A DNA stretch of 64,000 nt from Curtobacterium pusillum (GTDB lineage Bacteria > Actinomycetota > Actinomycetes > Actinomycetales > Microbacteriaceae): assembly GCA_002025645.1 (NCBI GenBank), contig CP018783.1:3224001-3288000 (forward strand). Reading direction: 5' to 3'. A program made the translations under genes and the position numbers. Below are positions 32,222 to 40,773 of the stretch, piece after piece. The notes below the pieces were generated by a model, which saw only the letters and a program-made list of their open reading frames with translations, made no database searches and was not told the DNA's origin. Position 1 is the stretch's first letter. Every line of letters starts with the position of its first letter.

Positions 32222-34713
32222 TCCGTCGGGCCGTCGCGTTCCTCGTGGTGGTCGCGACCCTGGCGCTCGGTGGCGCGCTCCCCGCCACGGCCGTGCAGGG
32301 CACGACGGCGGCAGCGGCGACGCCGGTCTCGGGGAAGACGTGGTTCGGACCGGACATCGACTGGGGTGACGACGCCCCGGACGGGTACGCCGGCCGACTC
32401 GGCGCGACGCCGTCGATGTACGGCGTCGAGATCCCGTACCCGCTCGACCGCAGCGCCCGCAAGGAGTTCCTCCGTGCCACTCGGGCCGCGGCGACGCAGG
32501 GGGCGGTGCTCGTCGTGAGCTTCGAGCCCGACCAGTCGCTCCGGTCCCTCACCGCGGCGGAAGCCCGGACGGCGAACACCCTGCTCGAGGAGGTCCACCG
32601 GCAGTACGACACCCAGGTGCTCGTCCGGTTCGCCCCGCAGATGAACGGCACGTGGGTGCGCTGGGGGCAGCAGCCGACGCAGTTCGTGAAGGCGTTCCGC
32701 GCGCTGGCGACCGCCGTGCACGACGGCAGCTCGGACGCGCGCATGGTCTGGTCGCCATCGTACGGTGCGGGCTACCCCTTCGGCGAGTCCGCCGGGCGGC
32801 TGCGGGACCTGTCGGCGACCGACGTCGCGAAGCTCGACACGAACGGCGACGGACAGCTCACCGCGGCCGACGACCCGTACGAGCCGTACTGGCCCGGCGA
32901 CGCGTCCGTCGACTGGGTCGGACTGTCGATGTACTCCTTCGGCAAGGGCAAGGCGACCGAGGCCGCTGGTCGCGACGTCCCGCTCACCCGGAACGACGTC
33001 CCCGAGGCCGGCGAGGTGGCCGGACGCTTCGACGAGACCTGGGGGTACGAGCAGCCGCAGTCCGGGAACTTCTACGACCGCTTCGCCGTCGCGGACGACC
33101 GGCCGATGCTGCTCGACACCGGCGCCCTGTACGACCACTCGCTCGGCGGTGCCGCCGAACTCCCGGTCAAGCAGGGATGGTGGCGGCAGGTGATCGCCGC
33201 GGTGCAGGACCGTCCGCTCATCCGGGGCGTGACGTTCCTCGAGACGAACCGCCGAGAACCCGAGGCCGGCAACCGCGTCGCGGACTGGCGCGACACCGCC
33301 GTACCGGGCATCGCGGGCTCGTTCCGCACCGACCTCGAGCGCGCCGGCGACTTCGTCTTCGGGCCGGTGACCGACCGGGTGACACCGCAGGACGGTGCCG
33401 CCGCGACCGACCAGCAGTACGACACCGGCGGCGACCAGATGGCGTGGATCGTCTGGCTCGCGGTGGGGCTGGCGGTGGTGTTCCTGCTCAGCGGGGTGTT
33501 CGGCCGACTCCTGCCCGGCTGGCGCTACCCGGACGACGGGAAACCCGGGCGCGACCTGCGACTCGACCTGTTCCGCGGCTTCATCATCCTCGCGGTGGTC
33601 ATCACCCACATCGAGATCGGCGGACCGTACTCGTACATCACACTGCACGCCACGGGTGCGATCACGGGCGCCGAGATGTTCGTGTTCCTGTCCGGCATGG
33701 TCCTCGGCATGACGTACCCGTTCGCCATCAAGAAGTTCGGCGAGTGGGCGGCGGCGATCGGGGCGTGGAAGCGCGCGCGGAAGCAGTACCTCGTGACGCT
33801 CGGGGTGATCCTCGTCGTCTTCGCGCTGAGCTTCGTGCCGTTCCTGAACACCGACGCGATCACGACCTTCACGGACCGGGGGACCGGCACCGGCGGAGTC
33901 GGTGCCGAAGGGCGCGTGTACGACCTCTACCCGAACGCGATGCAGCTGCTCGCCTACCCGCCGCCGTGGTACGCGATCCGGCAGTTCCTGCTGCTGGAGA
34001 TGGGCCCGTGGCCGTTCAACATCATGGGCCTGTTCGTGGTGCTCAGCCTGTTCATCCCGGCGTTCATGTGGGTGATCCGACGCGGCTTCTGGTGGGCGTT
34101 GCTCGTCGTCAGCTGGGCGCTCTACGTGTTCCAGGCGGTCAACCCGGACTTCCGGCCGCTGAACTCGCAGTTCGAGTCGGTGTTCCCGCTGCTCACCTGG
34201 CAGGTCGTCTTCACGCACGGACTCGTGCTCGGGTACTACCGACGGCAGATCATCGGCGCCCTGACCGGTCGGCTCGGCAAGGTCCTGGTGGGCATCGGCC
34301 TGAGCGGCTACGCGCTGTTCCTGGTCTACGTCTGGGCCGGCAACCAGTACGGGTTCACGCCCGTCCCGTTCCCGGCGTCGATGTACGACCAGCTCTACAA
34401 CACGGCGTACCAGCGGGTGGACCTGCAGTGGGGGCGCCTGGTCGACATCGCGTTCTTCGCGATCGTGTCGTACGCGATCCTCACGGTGTTCTGGAAGCCG
34501 ATCGCGAAGACCATCGGCTGGCTCTGGATCCCGATCGGCCAGGCGAGCCTCTACGTGTTCGTCTGGCAGGTGTTCTTCGCGCTGGCGATCGCATCGATCC
34601 CGGGCCTCGACTGGGGCAACCCGTGGATCGGCTTCGTCACCCACACGCTGCTGATCCTGCTCGCCTGGTACATGGTGCGGAAGCGGTTCCTCTTCTCGGT
34701 CATCCCGCGCTGA
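32218..34713 (+). CDS. GH26-like domain fused to OpgC-type acyltransferase
   Basis: The protein has 831 residues. A signal peptide (MIRRAVAFLVVVATLALGG) leads into a TIM-barrel-like region resembling glycoside hydrolase family 26 (about 35-385), an EF-hand/dockerin-like loop DTNGDGQLTAAD (207-218), one helix (408-430) and an OpgC domain (445-831) that starts RLDLFRGFIILAVVITHIE and has about ten helices. OpgC proteins O-acylate periplasmic glucans. In the GH26 part the acid/base Glu is replaced by Gln (RFAPQMNG, Gln141) and the nucleophile position reads LLDTG (Asp300), so the domain may bind and not cut. GTG 32218 gives the best signal peptide and a GTGA overlap. Confidence 0.82.
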   Translation: MIRRAVAFLVVVATLALGGALPATAVQGTTAAAATPVSGKTWFGPDIDWGDDAPDGYAGRLGATPSMYGVEIPYPLDRSARKEFLRATRAAATQGAVLVVSFEPDQSLRSLTAAEARTANTLLEEVHRQYDTQVLVRFAPQMNGTWVRWGQQPTQFVKAFRALATAVHDGSSDARMVWSPSYGAGYPFGESAGRLRDLSATDVAKLDTNGDGQLTAADDPYEPYWPGDASVDWVGLSMYSFGKGKATEAAGRDVPLTRNDVPEAGEVAGRFDETWGYEQPQSGNFYDRFAVADDRPMLLDTGALYDHSLGGAAELPVKQGWWRQVIAAVQDRPLIRGVTFLETNRREPEAGNRVADWRDTAVPGIAGSFRTDLERAGDFVFGPVTDRVTPQDGAAATDQQYDTGGDQMAWIVWLAVGLAVVFLLSGVFGRLLPGWRYPDDGKPGRDLRLDLFRGFIILAVVITHIEIGGPYSYITLHATGAITGAEMFVFLSGMVLGMTYPFAIKKFGEWAAAIGAWKRARKQYLVTLGVILVVFALSFVPFLNTDAITTFTDRGTGTGGVGAEGRVYDLYPNAMQLLAYPPPWYAIRQFLLLEMGPWPFNIMGLFVVLSLFIPAFMWVIRRGFWWALLVVSWALYVFQAVNPDFRPLNSQFESVFPLLTWQVVFTHGLVLGYYRRQIIGALTGRLGKVLVGIGLSGYALFLVYVWAGNQYGFTPVPFPASMYDQLYNTAYQRVDLQWGRLVDIAFFAIVSYAILTVFWKPIAKTIGWLWIPIGQASLYVFVWQVFFALAIASIPGLDWGNPWIGFVTHTLLILLAWYMVRKRFLFSVIPR

Positions 34714-34725
34714 CGCGCGCAAAAC

Positions 34726-34771
34726 ACGGACTGGAGGCGCGGTGCCAGCTGGCACCGCGCCTCCAGTCCGT
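34726..34771. terminator. Perfect 46-bp palindrome of the CTGGAGGC family
   Basis: All 23 pairs match around a CAGCTG centre; the arm begins ACGGACTGGAGGCGCGG. It starts 13 bp behind the OpgC stop and ends 13 bp before the convergent secreted-protein stop, so it can terminate both genes. Confidence 0.8.
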
Positions 34772-34783
34772 CTCCGGGTCGCG

Positions 34784-35665
34784 TCAGCGAGCCGCGACCG
34801 CCAACGGGGTCGGGTTCACCGGGTCCGGCGGGACCGGGAGCGACCCGTGGACCTGGTTCTGCGCCTGGCACTGGCTCGTGCAGTTCGTCGCGCCCTGGCT
34901 GAGCTCCACGGCGTCCTCACCGAGCACCCCGCCGAGCCGTCCGCCCGGCTGGACCGTCCAGGTGGTGGTCGTCGCGGTCTGCGAGGTCTTCGTCGCCACC
35001 TGGGGGCTGTCCTTGCCGAGCAGCATCTGGTGCGCGCCGCTGCCCGAGGCGACCGCGGGGGTCCCGTCCCCGAAGTTGATCTTCCCGGTGTAGGGGTTGG
35101 TGAAGTAGAACAGCCCGGCACCGAGCGTGTGCGTGAACGTGACCGGTGCCGCGAACTCGGTCTCCATCTGGAAGATGCCGCCCTGGGCACCGTCCTTCGC
35201 CTGGACCTTGAACTTGCCCGCAGCGGTGGCGAAGATCGCGACGAGGGTGTCGTCCTTGACCTCGAGCGACGACAGCTTCGTGCCGGCGAGCTGCGCGGCG
35301 GTCAGCGACGGGACCTTCGACGCGAACACGACGGTCGGCTTCGTCACCATCCGTTGCGTGTCCGGGGCGCCGGTGAGCGTGTAGTCGTACACGCCGAGGT
35401 CGGCGATGCGGATGTCGAAGCCGTTGTGGAGCCCGCGGACCTTCACGGTGCCGGACACGGCGAGGTCCTTGACCTTGTAGTCCTTGCCCTGGGCGGGGTT
35501 GGTCGTCGTGCCGTTGACGGTGACGGCGTAGTCGCCGCCCGTCGAGGTCTTGCCGGATGCGTTCGCCGGGACCACCCCGGTGAGAGCGACCGCGGCGACG
35601 ATGCCGGCGGTGACCGCGGCGACGATGCCGACGCGCCGTCCGGGGCGCTGGTGCGTGCTGGACAT
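34784..35665 (-). CDS. Secreted protein of unknown function
   Basis: The protein has 293 residues. Signal peptide of about 37 residues with hydrophobic core VAAVTAGIVAAVALTGVV and cleavage near ANA. The mature part is Thr/Ser/Gly-rich and strand-rich (YAVTVNGTTTN, TVVFASKVPSLTAAQLAG, LFYFTNPYTGKINFGDG); a single CTSQC pair near the C-terminus may form a disulphide. The end is proline-rich. AGGAGG precedes the ATG, suggesting high expression. I recognise no family. It lies 85 bp behind a response-regulator gene on the same strand and could belong to its regulon. Confidence 0.65.
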   Translation of the reverse strand: MSSTHQRPGRRVGIVAAVTAGIVAAVALTGVVPANASGKTSTGGDYAVTVNGTTTNPAQGKDYKVKDLAVSGTVKVRGLHNGFDIRIADLGVYDYTLTGAPDTQRMVTKPTVVFASKVPSLTAAQLAGTKLSSLEVKDDTLVAIFATAAGKFKVQAKDGAQGGIFQMETEFAAPVTFTHTLGAGLFYFTNPYTGKINFGDGTPAVASGSGAHQMLLGKDSPQVATKTSQTATTTTWTVQPGGRLGGVLGEDAVELSQGATNCTSQCQAQNQVHGSLPVPPDPVNPTPLAVAAR

Positions 35666-35750
35666 GGTGTGCCTCCTGGTGTGCGGGGGCGAGTACCCCT
35701 CGTCACCGATCGTCGCCGCACGGCGGCGCCCGCACCATCGGACCTTGGTA

Positions 35751-36386
35751 CTAGTACCCGTGGTCCCGGCCCCAGAGCGCGGCGCTCGTGCGGTCCGACA
35801 CCCCGATGCGTCGGAACAGGCTGCCGGCGTGCACCTTCACCGTCCGTTCGGCGATCCCGAGCTCGGTCGCGATCTGTCGGTTCGACAGGCCGCGCGCGAT
35901 GCGGACGAGCACGTCGCGCTCACGCGGCGGCAGCTGGACCCCGGCGGCGGCGGACGTGCCGTCGGACGCGTGCGACGTCCCACCGGGGAGCAGCGCACGG
36001 GCGACCCTGGGGTCGATCGGCGTCTCGTCGCGTGCGGCCGCCCGGACGGCTCGGACGACCTCGTCCGGGGCGGCGTCCTTGAGCAGGTACCCGGTCGCCC
36101 CGGCCGCGAGGGCGGCGCGCACCCGTCCGTCGTCGGCGAAGGTCGTGAGCACGAGGACCCGGACCACGGGCATCGCGGCGCGCAGGGCGGCCGTCGCCGG
36201 GACACCGCCGGCCCCGGGCATGGACAGGTCCATCACGACGACGTCCGGGGCCACGTCCGGTGCGAGGGCCACGGCCTCCTCGCCGGTGGAGGCCTCTCCG
36301 ACGACCTGGCAGTCGTCGGTCGCGTCGAGGACGGCACGCAGTCCGCTCCGGACGAGCGCGTGGTCGTCCACGATCAGCACCCTCAC
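35751..36386 (-). CDS. NarL/LuxR-type response regulator
   Basis: The protein has 211 residues. Receiver domain (about 1-118) with VDDH acidic pocket, phospho-acceptor in VVVMDLSMPG and the conserved KD (YLLKDAAPDE); C-terminal LuxR HTH (LPPRERDVLVRIARGLSN). The GTG start overlaps the stop of the histidine kinase (GTGA), so the two form one two-component system. Target genes unknown; the secreted protein just downstream is a candidate. Confidence 0.93.
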   Translation of the reverse strand: MRVLIVDDHALVRSGLRAVLDATDDCQVVGEASTGEEAVALAPDVAPDVVVMDLSMPGAGGVPATAALRAAMPVVRVLVLTTFADDGRVRAALAAGATGYLLKDAAPDEVVRAVRAAARDETPIDPRVARALLPGGTSHASDGTSAAAGVQLPPRERDVLVRIARGLSNRQIATELGIAERTVKVHAGSLFRRIGVSDRTSAALWGRDHGY

Positions 36387-37786
36387 CGCAGCGCCTCGGT
36401 GTCGCACGGCACGGTCAGCTGCCAGGTCGTCCCGGCACCCGGCGAGGTCTCGAGTGCGAGTGAGCCGCCGGTGTCCTCGGCGATCTCGCGTAGGAGGGTG
36501 GTGCCGAGGTGCCCCGGTCGGCCGTCGTCGACTGCCCGTGCCGGATCGAACCCGACGCCGTCGTCGGCCACCTCGACGACCAGTCCGTGGCCCCGGTCGT
36601 CCACGGTCACCTGGACGTCCACGACCGACGCGCGTCCGTGCGTGACGGTGTTGGCGACGGCTTCACGCACGAACCGGACGACCGCGAGGAGCGCGGAGGG
36701 GGAGGCCTCGACGGACTCCGGGACGTGGACGCTCGTGACCAGCCCGGCGGCGCGGGCACGGGCGCAGACGTCGTCGAGCGCGGCGCCGAGACCATCTCGC
36801 TCCGGTGCGGCGGGGCGGATCGCCGCCATCGAGCTCCGGAGCGAGGACACGGCGCTGCGGAGGCTCGCGGCGGCGTCCTGCGTCCCGGGATCGGCCCCGA
36901 GCGACAGGGCGAGCCCGGCGATGTCCTGGATCGGGCCGTCGTGCAGCTCGGCGGCCATCCGGCGACGTTCGGCCGACTCGGCGTCGAGCGCGCGTCCGAG
37001 GAGCCGCTCGCGCAGGCGCTGTCCCGCGCGGATCCGGACGAGCAGCCAGAGGAGCAGCGGGACCAGGAGCGCCAGCACGACCGCGACGGTGCCGAACGCG
37101 AGCGTCGCGAACGCCCCGCGGAGGTCGGCGGCGCGGGCGATGACGTCGTCGTAGCGCTGGTAGGCCTCGAACAGGAGCGGTTCGCCCGACGGGGTGTGGA
37201 CCGCCTGGTAGGCCTCGAGCAGCGGCCCGTGCCCCCGTTCGTAGCGGTTCTCCGGTTCGGACAGGTCCGACACCTCGGCATCGGACCGATCGGTGCGGAG
37301 CGCCTCGAGGTCGTCGTCACCGAGCGGGAAGCGTTCGCCGACGAGTCGTGGTTCGTCGGACCACAAAACGGTGCCGTCGGCGGCCCAGAGCTTCATCCGC
37401 ACCGCCGACCCGACCCTGAGCTCGCCGGCGACCGCAGCGCTCAACTCGGCACGTGCCGCCGATCGTTCGGCCTCGGTCGCGTCGGGCGCCGCGATCGCGT
37501 CCCGCAGCGCCGGCTCCACGACGACACGTGCCAGGCCCGCGGTGTCCGAGGTCGCGTCGCGCACCGCGAACCCCTCGGCGATGCGCTGCGAGACGAGGGC
37601 GCCCGCCGTCGCGACGGCGGCACCGCCGACGACGGCGGCGATCACGACACCGACGAGGACGCGCCGCCAGGGCGTCCGGCCGGTCCGGCGGCGCGCGTCG
37701 GCGGCGACGAGCACCAGGGGCGTCGCCGCCGCTGGTGTGTCCGACGACCGTTGTCCACGCACACGGCCACCGTAACCGCCCGCCAC
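36383..37786 (-). CDS. Sensor histidine kinase, HisKA_3 (NarL-partner) type
   Basis: The protein has 467 residues. One helix near 45-68, an extracytoplasmic sensor of about 170 residues (KLWAADGTVLWSDEPRLVGE recalls a single-Cache or PAS-like fold), a second helix near 220-245, then the HisKA_3 dimerisation domain with phospho-His in AAELHDGPIQDIAG and a HATPase domain (EVADDGVGFDPA, GHLGTTLLREIA). It should phosphorylate the overlapping NarL-type regulator. The signal is unknown. Confidence 0.92.
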   Translation of the reverse strand: MAGGYGGRVRGQRSSDTPAAATPLVLVAADARRRTGRTPWRRVLVGVVIAAVVGGAAVATAGALVSQRIAEGFAVRDATSDTAGLARVVVEPALRDAIAAPDATEAERSAARAELSAAVAGELRVGSAVRMKLWAADGTVLWSDEPRLVGERFPLGDDDLEALRTDRSDAEVSDLSEPENRYERGHGPLLEAYQAVHTPSGEPLLFEAYQRYDDVIARAADLRGAFATLAFGTVAVVLALLVPLLLWLLVRIRAGQRLRERLLGRALDAESAERRRMAAELHDGPIQDIAGLALSLGADPGTQDAAASLRSAVSSLRSSMAAIRPAAPERDGLGAALDDVCARARAAGLVTSVHVPESVEASPSALLAVVRFVREAVANTVTHGRASVVDVQVTVDDRGHGLVVEVADDGVGFDPARAVDDGRPGHLGTTLLREIAEDTGGSLALETSPGAGTTWQLTVPCDTEALR

Positions 37787-37841
37787 GCGTCACCGGGCCA
37801 GGACGCGCACCCGGCCGCGTGCCTTGGACGCGCGCGCCCGG

Positions 37842-37887
37842 CGGACGGGAGGCACGGTGCCAGGCCGCACCGTGCCTCCCGTCCGCC
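37842..37887. repeat. CTGGAGGC-family palindrome with perfect 20-bp arms
   Basis: GCGGACGGGAGGCACGGTGC (37842-37861) pairs perfectly with 37868-37887 over a 6-nt loop. Here the core is CGGGAGGC, and the matching change in the other arm keeps the pairing. It lies in tandem context between the histidine kinase start and the Gfo/Idh/MocA stop, so it would end the sugar operon transcript. Confidence 0.75.
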
Positions 37888-37934
37888 CGTCGGTCGCGTT
37901 GCTCACGGAGCGGAGCCGGACAGCACGCGCAGCG

Positions 37935-39041
37935 TCACGCGTCCGCGGGCGCGTGCGTCGCGAGCGCGCCCCGCACCGACCCCCAAGACGCGAGCCGCTC
38001 GCGGATCGCCGCGTCCTGCTCCGCCTCGAGCGCAGCGGCGTGCGCCTGCTCGAGCACCTCGTCGATGACGATGCGCCGTCCGGATCGTGCCGAGGCGATC
38101 GCGGCGTCCACCATGGTGAGGCTCATGACGTTGCCGTGGACCTCGCCGTCCGGGGTCTCACCGGAGCGGACCGCCCGCACGAACGACGCGAGCGCCCCGG
38201 CGATCTCGTTCCCGACGCTCGGCGCGACCGCGGGGGCTCCCGGTGTGCCGTCGAGGTCGCTCCACGGGTCGTGGTCGCCGTCCCACAGCGCCGTGCCCGC
38301 TGCTCCGGAGGCACGCCAGTCGCCGTTCCACGAGGTCTCCGCGCCGGGCGCGCACCACGAGCCGTCGTACACGTACCGGACGTCGTCCTCGAAGGTGAAG
38401 ACCGCTGCGGCCGCGGCGTCGCCCCGGTACCAGGACCACGACGGGTTCCACGACTCGCAGTACACCGACACGGGGTCGCGTTCGAGCACGTAGCGGGCGG
38501 AGTCGAACGCGTGGATCGCCATGTCGAGCAGGAGGACGTCGTCCATCTCCTCGCGGAAGCCGCCGAAGTGCGGGGCCTTCGCGAACCGGGTGCTCAGGCC
38601 ACCGACGGCGCCGAGGTCACGGACGTGCTGCCGGAACGCGACGAGGTGGTCGTTGTACCGCCGCGACTGGGACACCATGAACAGCTTGCCGGTGGCCTCG
38701 GCGGCGGCCGCGAGCGACAGGGCCTCGGCGACCGTCTGCGCGGCGGGCTTCTCGCCGAGCACCGGGAGCCCGGCGCGGAGGGCCTCGAGCGTGACCGGGT
38801 GGTGGGCGACCGGCACGGTGATGTCGAGCACCGCCTCGGCACCGGTCGCCGCCGCGAGGGCGGTGAGGTCCGTTCCGACGGGGATCGACGGGTCGCCCGC
38901 GACGGCGGCTCCGGCGCGTGCGGCGTCGAGGTCGAGGTCGACGATGCCGACCAGCTCGACGTCCGGGTCGGCGGCGACGGTGGCGAGCCAGGCCCGACCC
39001 ATGCCGCCGGCACCGACCTGGACGACGCGGAGGGGGGTCAC
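37935..39041 (-). CDS. Gfo/Idh/MocA-family oxidoreductase
   Basis: The protein has 368 residues. Rossmann start VVQVGAGGMGRAWL, the EKP motif (VLGEKPAAQT) holding the catalytic Lys, and MAIHAFDSARYV in the C-terminal domain define the family. It oxidises or reduces a sugar or inositol derivative with NAD(P). The GTG start overlaps the ThuA stop (GTGA), the last link of a five-gene leftward operon. Substrate unknown; partnership with ThuA suggests keto-sugar chemistry. Confidence 0.92.
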   Translation of the reverse strand: MTPLRVVQVGAGGMGRAWLATVAADPDVELVGIVDLDLDAARAGAAVAGDPSIPVGTDLTALAAATGAEAVLDITVPVAHHPVTLEALRAGLPVLGEKPAAQTVAEALSLAAAAEATGKLFMVSQSRRYNDHLVAFRQHVRDLGAVGGLSTRFAKAPHFGGFREEMDDVLLLDMAIHAFDSARYVLERDPVSVYCESWNPSWSWYRGDAAAAAVFTFEDDVRYVYDGSWCAPGAETSWNGDWRASGAAGTALWDGDHDPWSDLDGTPGAPAVAPSVGNEIAGALASFVRAVRSGETPDGEVHGNVMSLTMVDAAIASARSGRRIVIDEVLEQAHAAALEAEQDAAIRERLASWGSVRGALATHAPADA

Positions 39042-39844
39042 GCCTGCGCCCCGGCTTCTGCCGGTTCGTCCACGGGTGCGTCGTCGAACGGGCCGCGGTA
39101 GTGCTGCCCGTCGAAGTACTCGCCGAGGTCGTACCGGCGCAGGGTCGGGATCTCCCGTTCGCGCTCCGGCCGGGCCCACTCGGTCGCGTTCGCGATCACG
39201 CGGCGGACGTCCTTGTGGTGGTACACCGGGAAGTCCTGGTCGCCGGGGGAGAAGTAGAAGATCTTCCCGAGCCCGCGGCGGTACGTCATGCCGCTCCGGA
39301 ACACCTCGCCGCCGGTGAAGCCCGAGATGAACACCAGCTCGTCGGGGGTCGGGACGTCGAAGTACTCGCCGTACATCTCCTGCTCGGGGATGACGATCGG
39401 GTTCGGGACGCCGCGGGTGATGGGGTGCTGCGGGTTCACGGTCCAGACGAGCTCCTGGTCGTGCTCGCTGCGCCACCGGAGCGTGCAGGTGGTGCCCATC
39501 AGCTTGCCGAAGATCTTCGACCAGTGGCCGGAGTGCAGCACCACCAGGCCCATGCCCGACAGCACGTGCTTGTGCACGCGGTCCACCACGGCGTCGTCCA
39601 CGTCCTGGTGTGCGGCGTGCCCCCACCAGGTGAGGACGTCCGTCTCGGCGAGGACCTCGTCGGTGAGGCCGTGCTCGGGCTCCTGCATCGTGGCGGTCCG
39701 GACGACGGCGTCGGGCAGGTTCTCGCGGATGCCGTCGGCGATGGCGCCGTGCATGCCGTCGGGGTAGCGCTCGGCGACGTGCTGCTCGACCTGCTCGTGG
39801 ACGTTCTCGCCCCAGACGGTGATGCGGAGCGGGGTGGTGGTCAT
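39038..39844 (-). CDS. ThuA-like trehalose-utilisation protein
   Basis: The protein has 268 residues with the ThuA fold of the class I glutamine-amidotransferase-like superfamily: VWGENVHEQ, LTWWGHAAHQDVDD, GLVVLHSGHWSKIF, FYFSPGDQDFPVYHHKDV. Rhizobial ThuA and ThuB act on imported trehalose or related disaccharides by forming and processing 3-keto derivatives; the pairing here with a Gfo/Idh/MocA enzyme matches ThuA-ThuB. AAAGG precedes the ATG. It lies 59 bp behind the second permease gene. Confidence 0.88.
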   Translation of the reverse strand: MTTTPLRITVWGENVHEQVEQHVAERYPDGMHGAIADGIRENLPDAVVRTATMQEPEHGLTDEVLAETDVLTWWGHAAHQDVDDAVVDRVHKHVLSGMGLVVLHSGHWSKIFGKLMGTTCTLRWRSEHDQELVWTVNPQHPITRGVPNPIVIPEQEMYGEYFDVPTPDELVFISGFTGGEVFRSGMTYRRGLGKIFYFSPGDQDFPVYHHKDVRRVIANATEWARPEREREIPTLRRYDLGEYFDGQHYRGPFDDAPVDEPAEAGAQA

Positions 39845-39903
39845 GGTGTGCCTTTCGGTAGAGCGGGACCCTGGCCGGGGGTCGATGGGGCCGGCGGGGT
39901 CGG

Positions 39904-40773
39904 TCACTTGACGGCACCGCCGGTTGCCCCGGCGGCGATGAACTTCTGCGCCACGAGCAGCAGCACGATGGCGGGGACCGACGCCATCACCGCGGCGGCC
40001 ATGACGGTCGACCAGTCGGCGGTGAAGGTGCCGATGTAGTTGTAGATGCCGAGCGTGATCGGCCGGACGTCGCCGGTGGTGGTGAGCGTCAGGGCGAACA
40101 GGAAGTCGCTCCAGGTGAACAGGAACGTGAAGAGCCCGGCGGTGATCAGGGCGTTGGCGCTGATCGGCACGACCACGGAGCGGAACGCACGGAAGTTCCC
40201 GGCACCGTCCACCTTCGCGGCCTCGATGATCGACGGCGGGATGTTCTGCATGAACGCCCGCATGATGAGGATCGCGAACGGCACCCCGGCGGTGGAGTCG
40301 GCGAGGATCAACCCGGGGATCGTGTTGAGCAGGCCGAGGTCGTTGTAGGCGGCGTACAGCGCGTTCGCCACGACGATGCCCGGGATCATCTGTGAGATGA
40401 GGATCCCGAACAGGACCGCCCCGACGCCCTTCACCTTGAACTGCGCGAGGGCGTAGGACGCGGGCGTGGCGATGAGCAGGCTGACGACCACGCTGCCGAG
40501 GGCGATCGCGAGGCTCGTGACGAGGGCGCCGCCCTGGTCGGCGATGGCCTGCGCGTACCCGCCGAGCTGCGCGTGGATCGGGAACCAGGCGGCCTCGATC
40601 GCGGGGCCGGCCGGCTGCAGCGAGATGTTGATCATCCAGTAGACCGGGAAGAGCATCACGGCGAGGATCAGGATCCCGACGCCGGAGAGCACCCACTGCT
40701 TCGGGGTGGTCGGCCGGGTGGGGCGACGGGTGCCGCGGGTCACCACGGCGCGCGTCGCGGTTGCGTCAGTCAT
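39904..40773 (-). CDS. ABC sugar transporter permease, MalG-like
   Basis: The protein has 289 residues, six predicted helices and the EAA loop IEAAKVDGAGNFRAFRSV. It overlaps the gene of its partner permease by 8 bp. With the binding protein at 41737 it forms a CUT1 importer; the operon has no ATPase gene. The ThuA and Gfo/Idh enzymes downstream suggest a trehalose-like or related disaccharide. Confidence 0.93.
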   Translation of the reverse strand: MTDATATRAVVTRGTRRPTRPTTPKQWVLSGVGILILAVMLFPVYWMINISLQPAGPAIEAAWFPIHAQLGGYAQAIADQGGALVTSLAIALGSVVVSLLIATPASYALAQFKVKGVGAVLFGILISQMIPGIVVANALYAAYNDLGLLNTIPGLILADSTAGVPFAILIMRAFMQNIPPSIIEAAKVDGAGNFRAFRSVVVPISANALITAGLFTFLFTWSDFLFALTLTTTGDVRPITLGIYNYIGTFTADWSTVMAAAVMASVPAIVLLLVAQKFIAAGATGGAVK

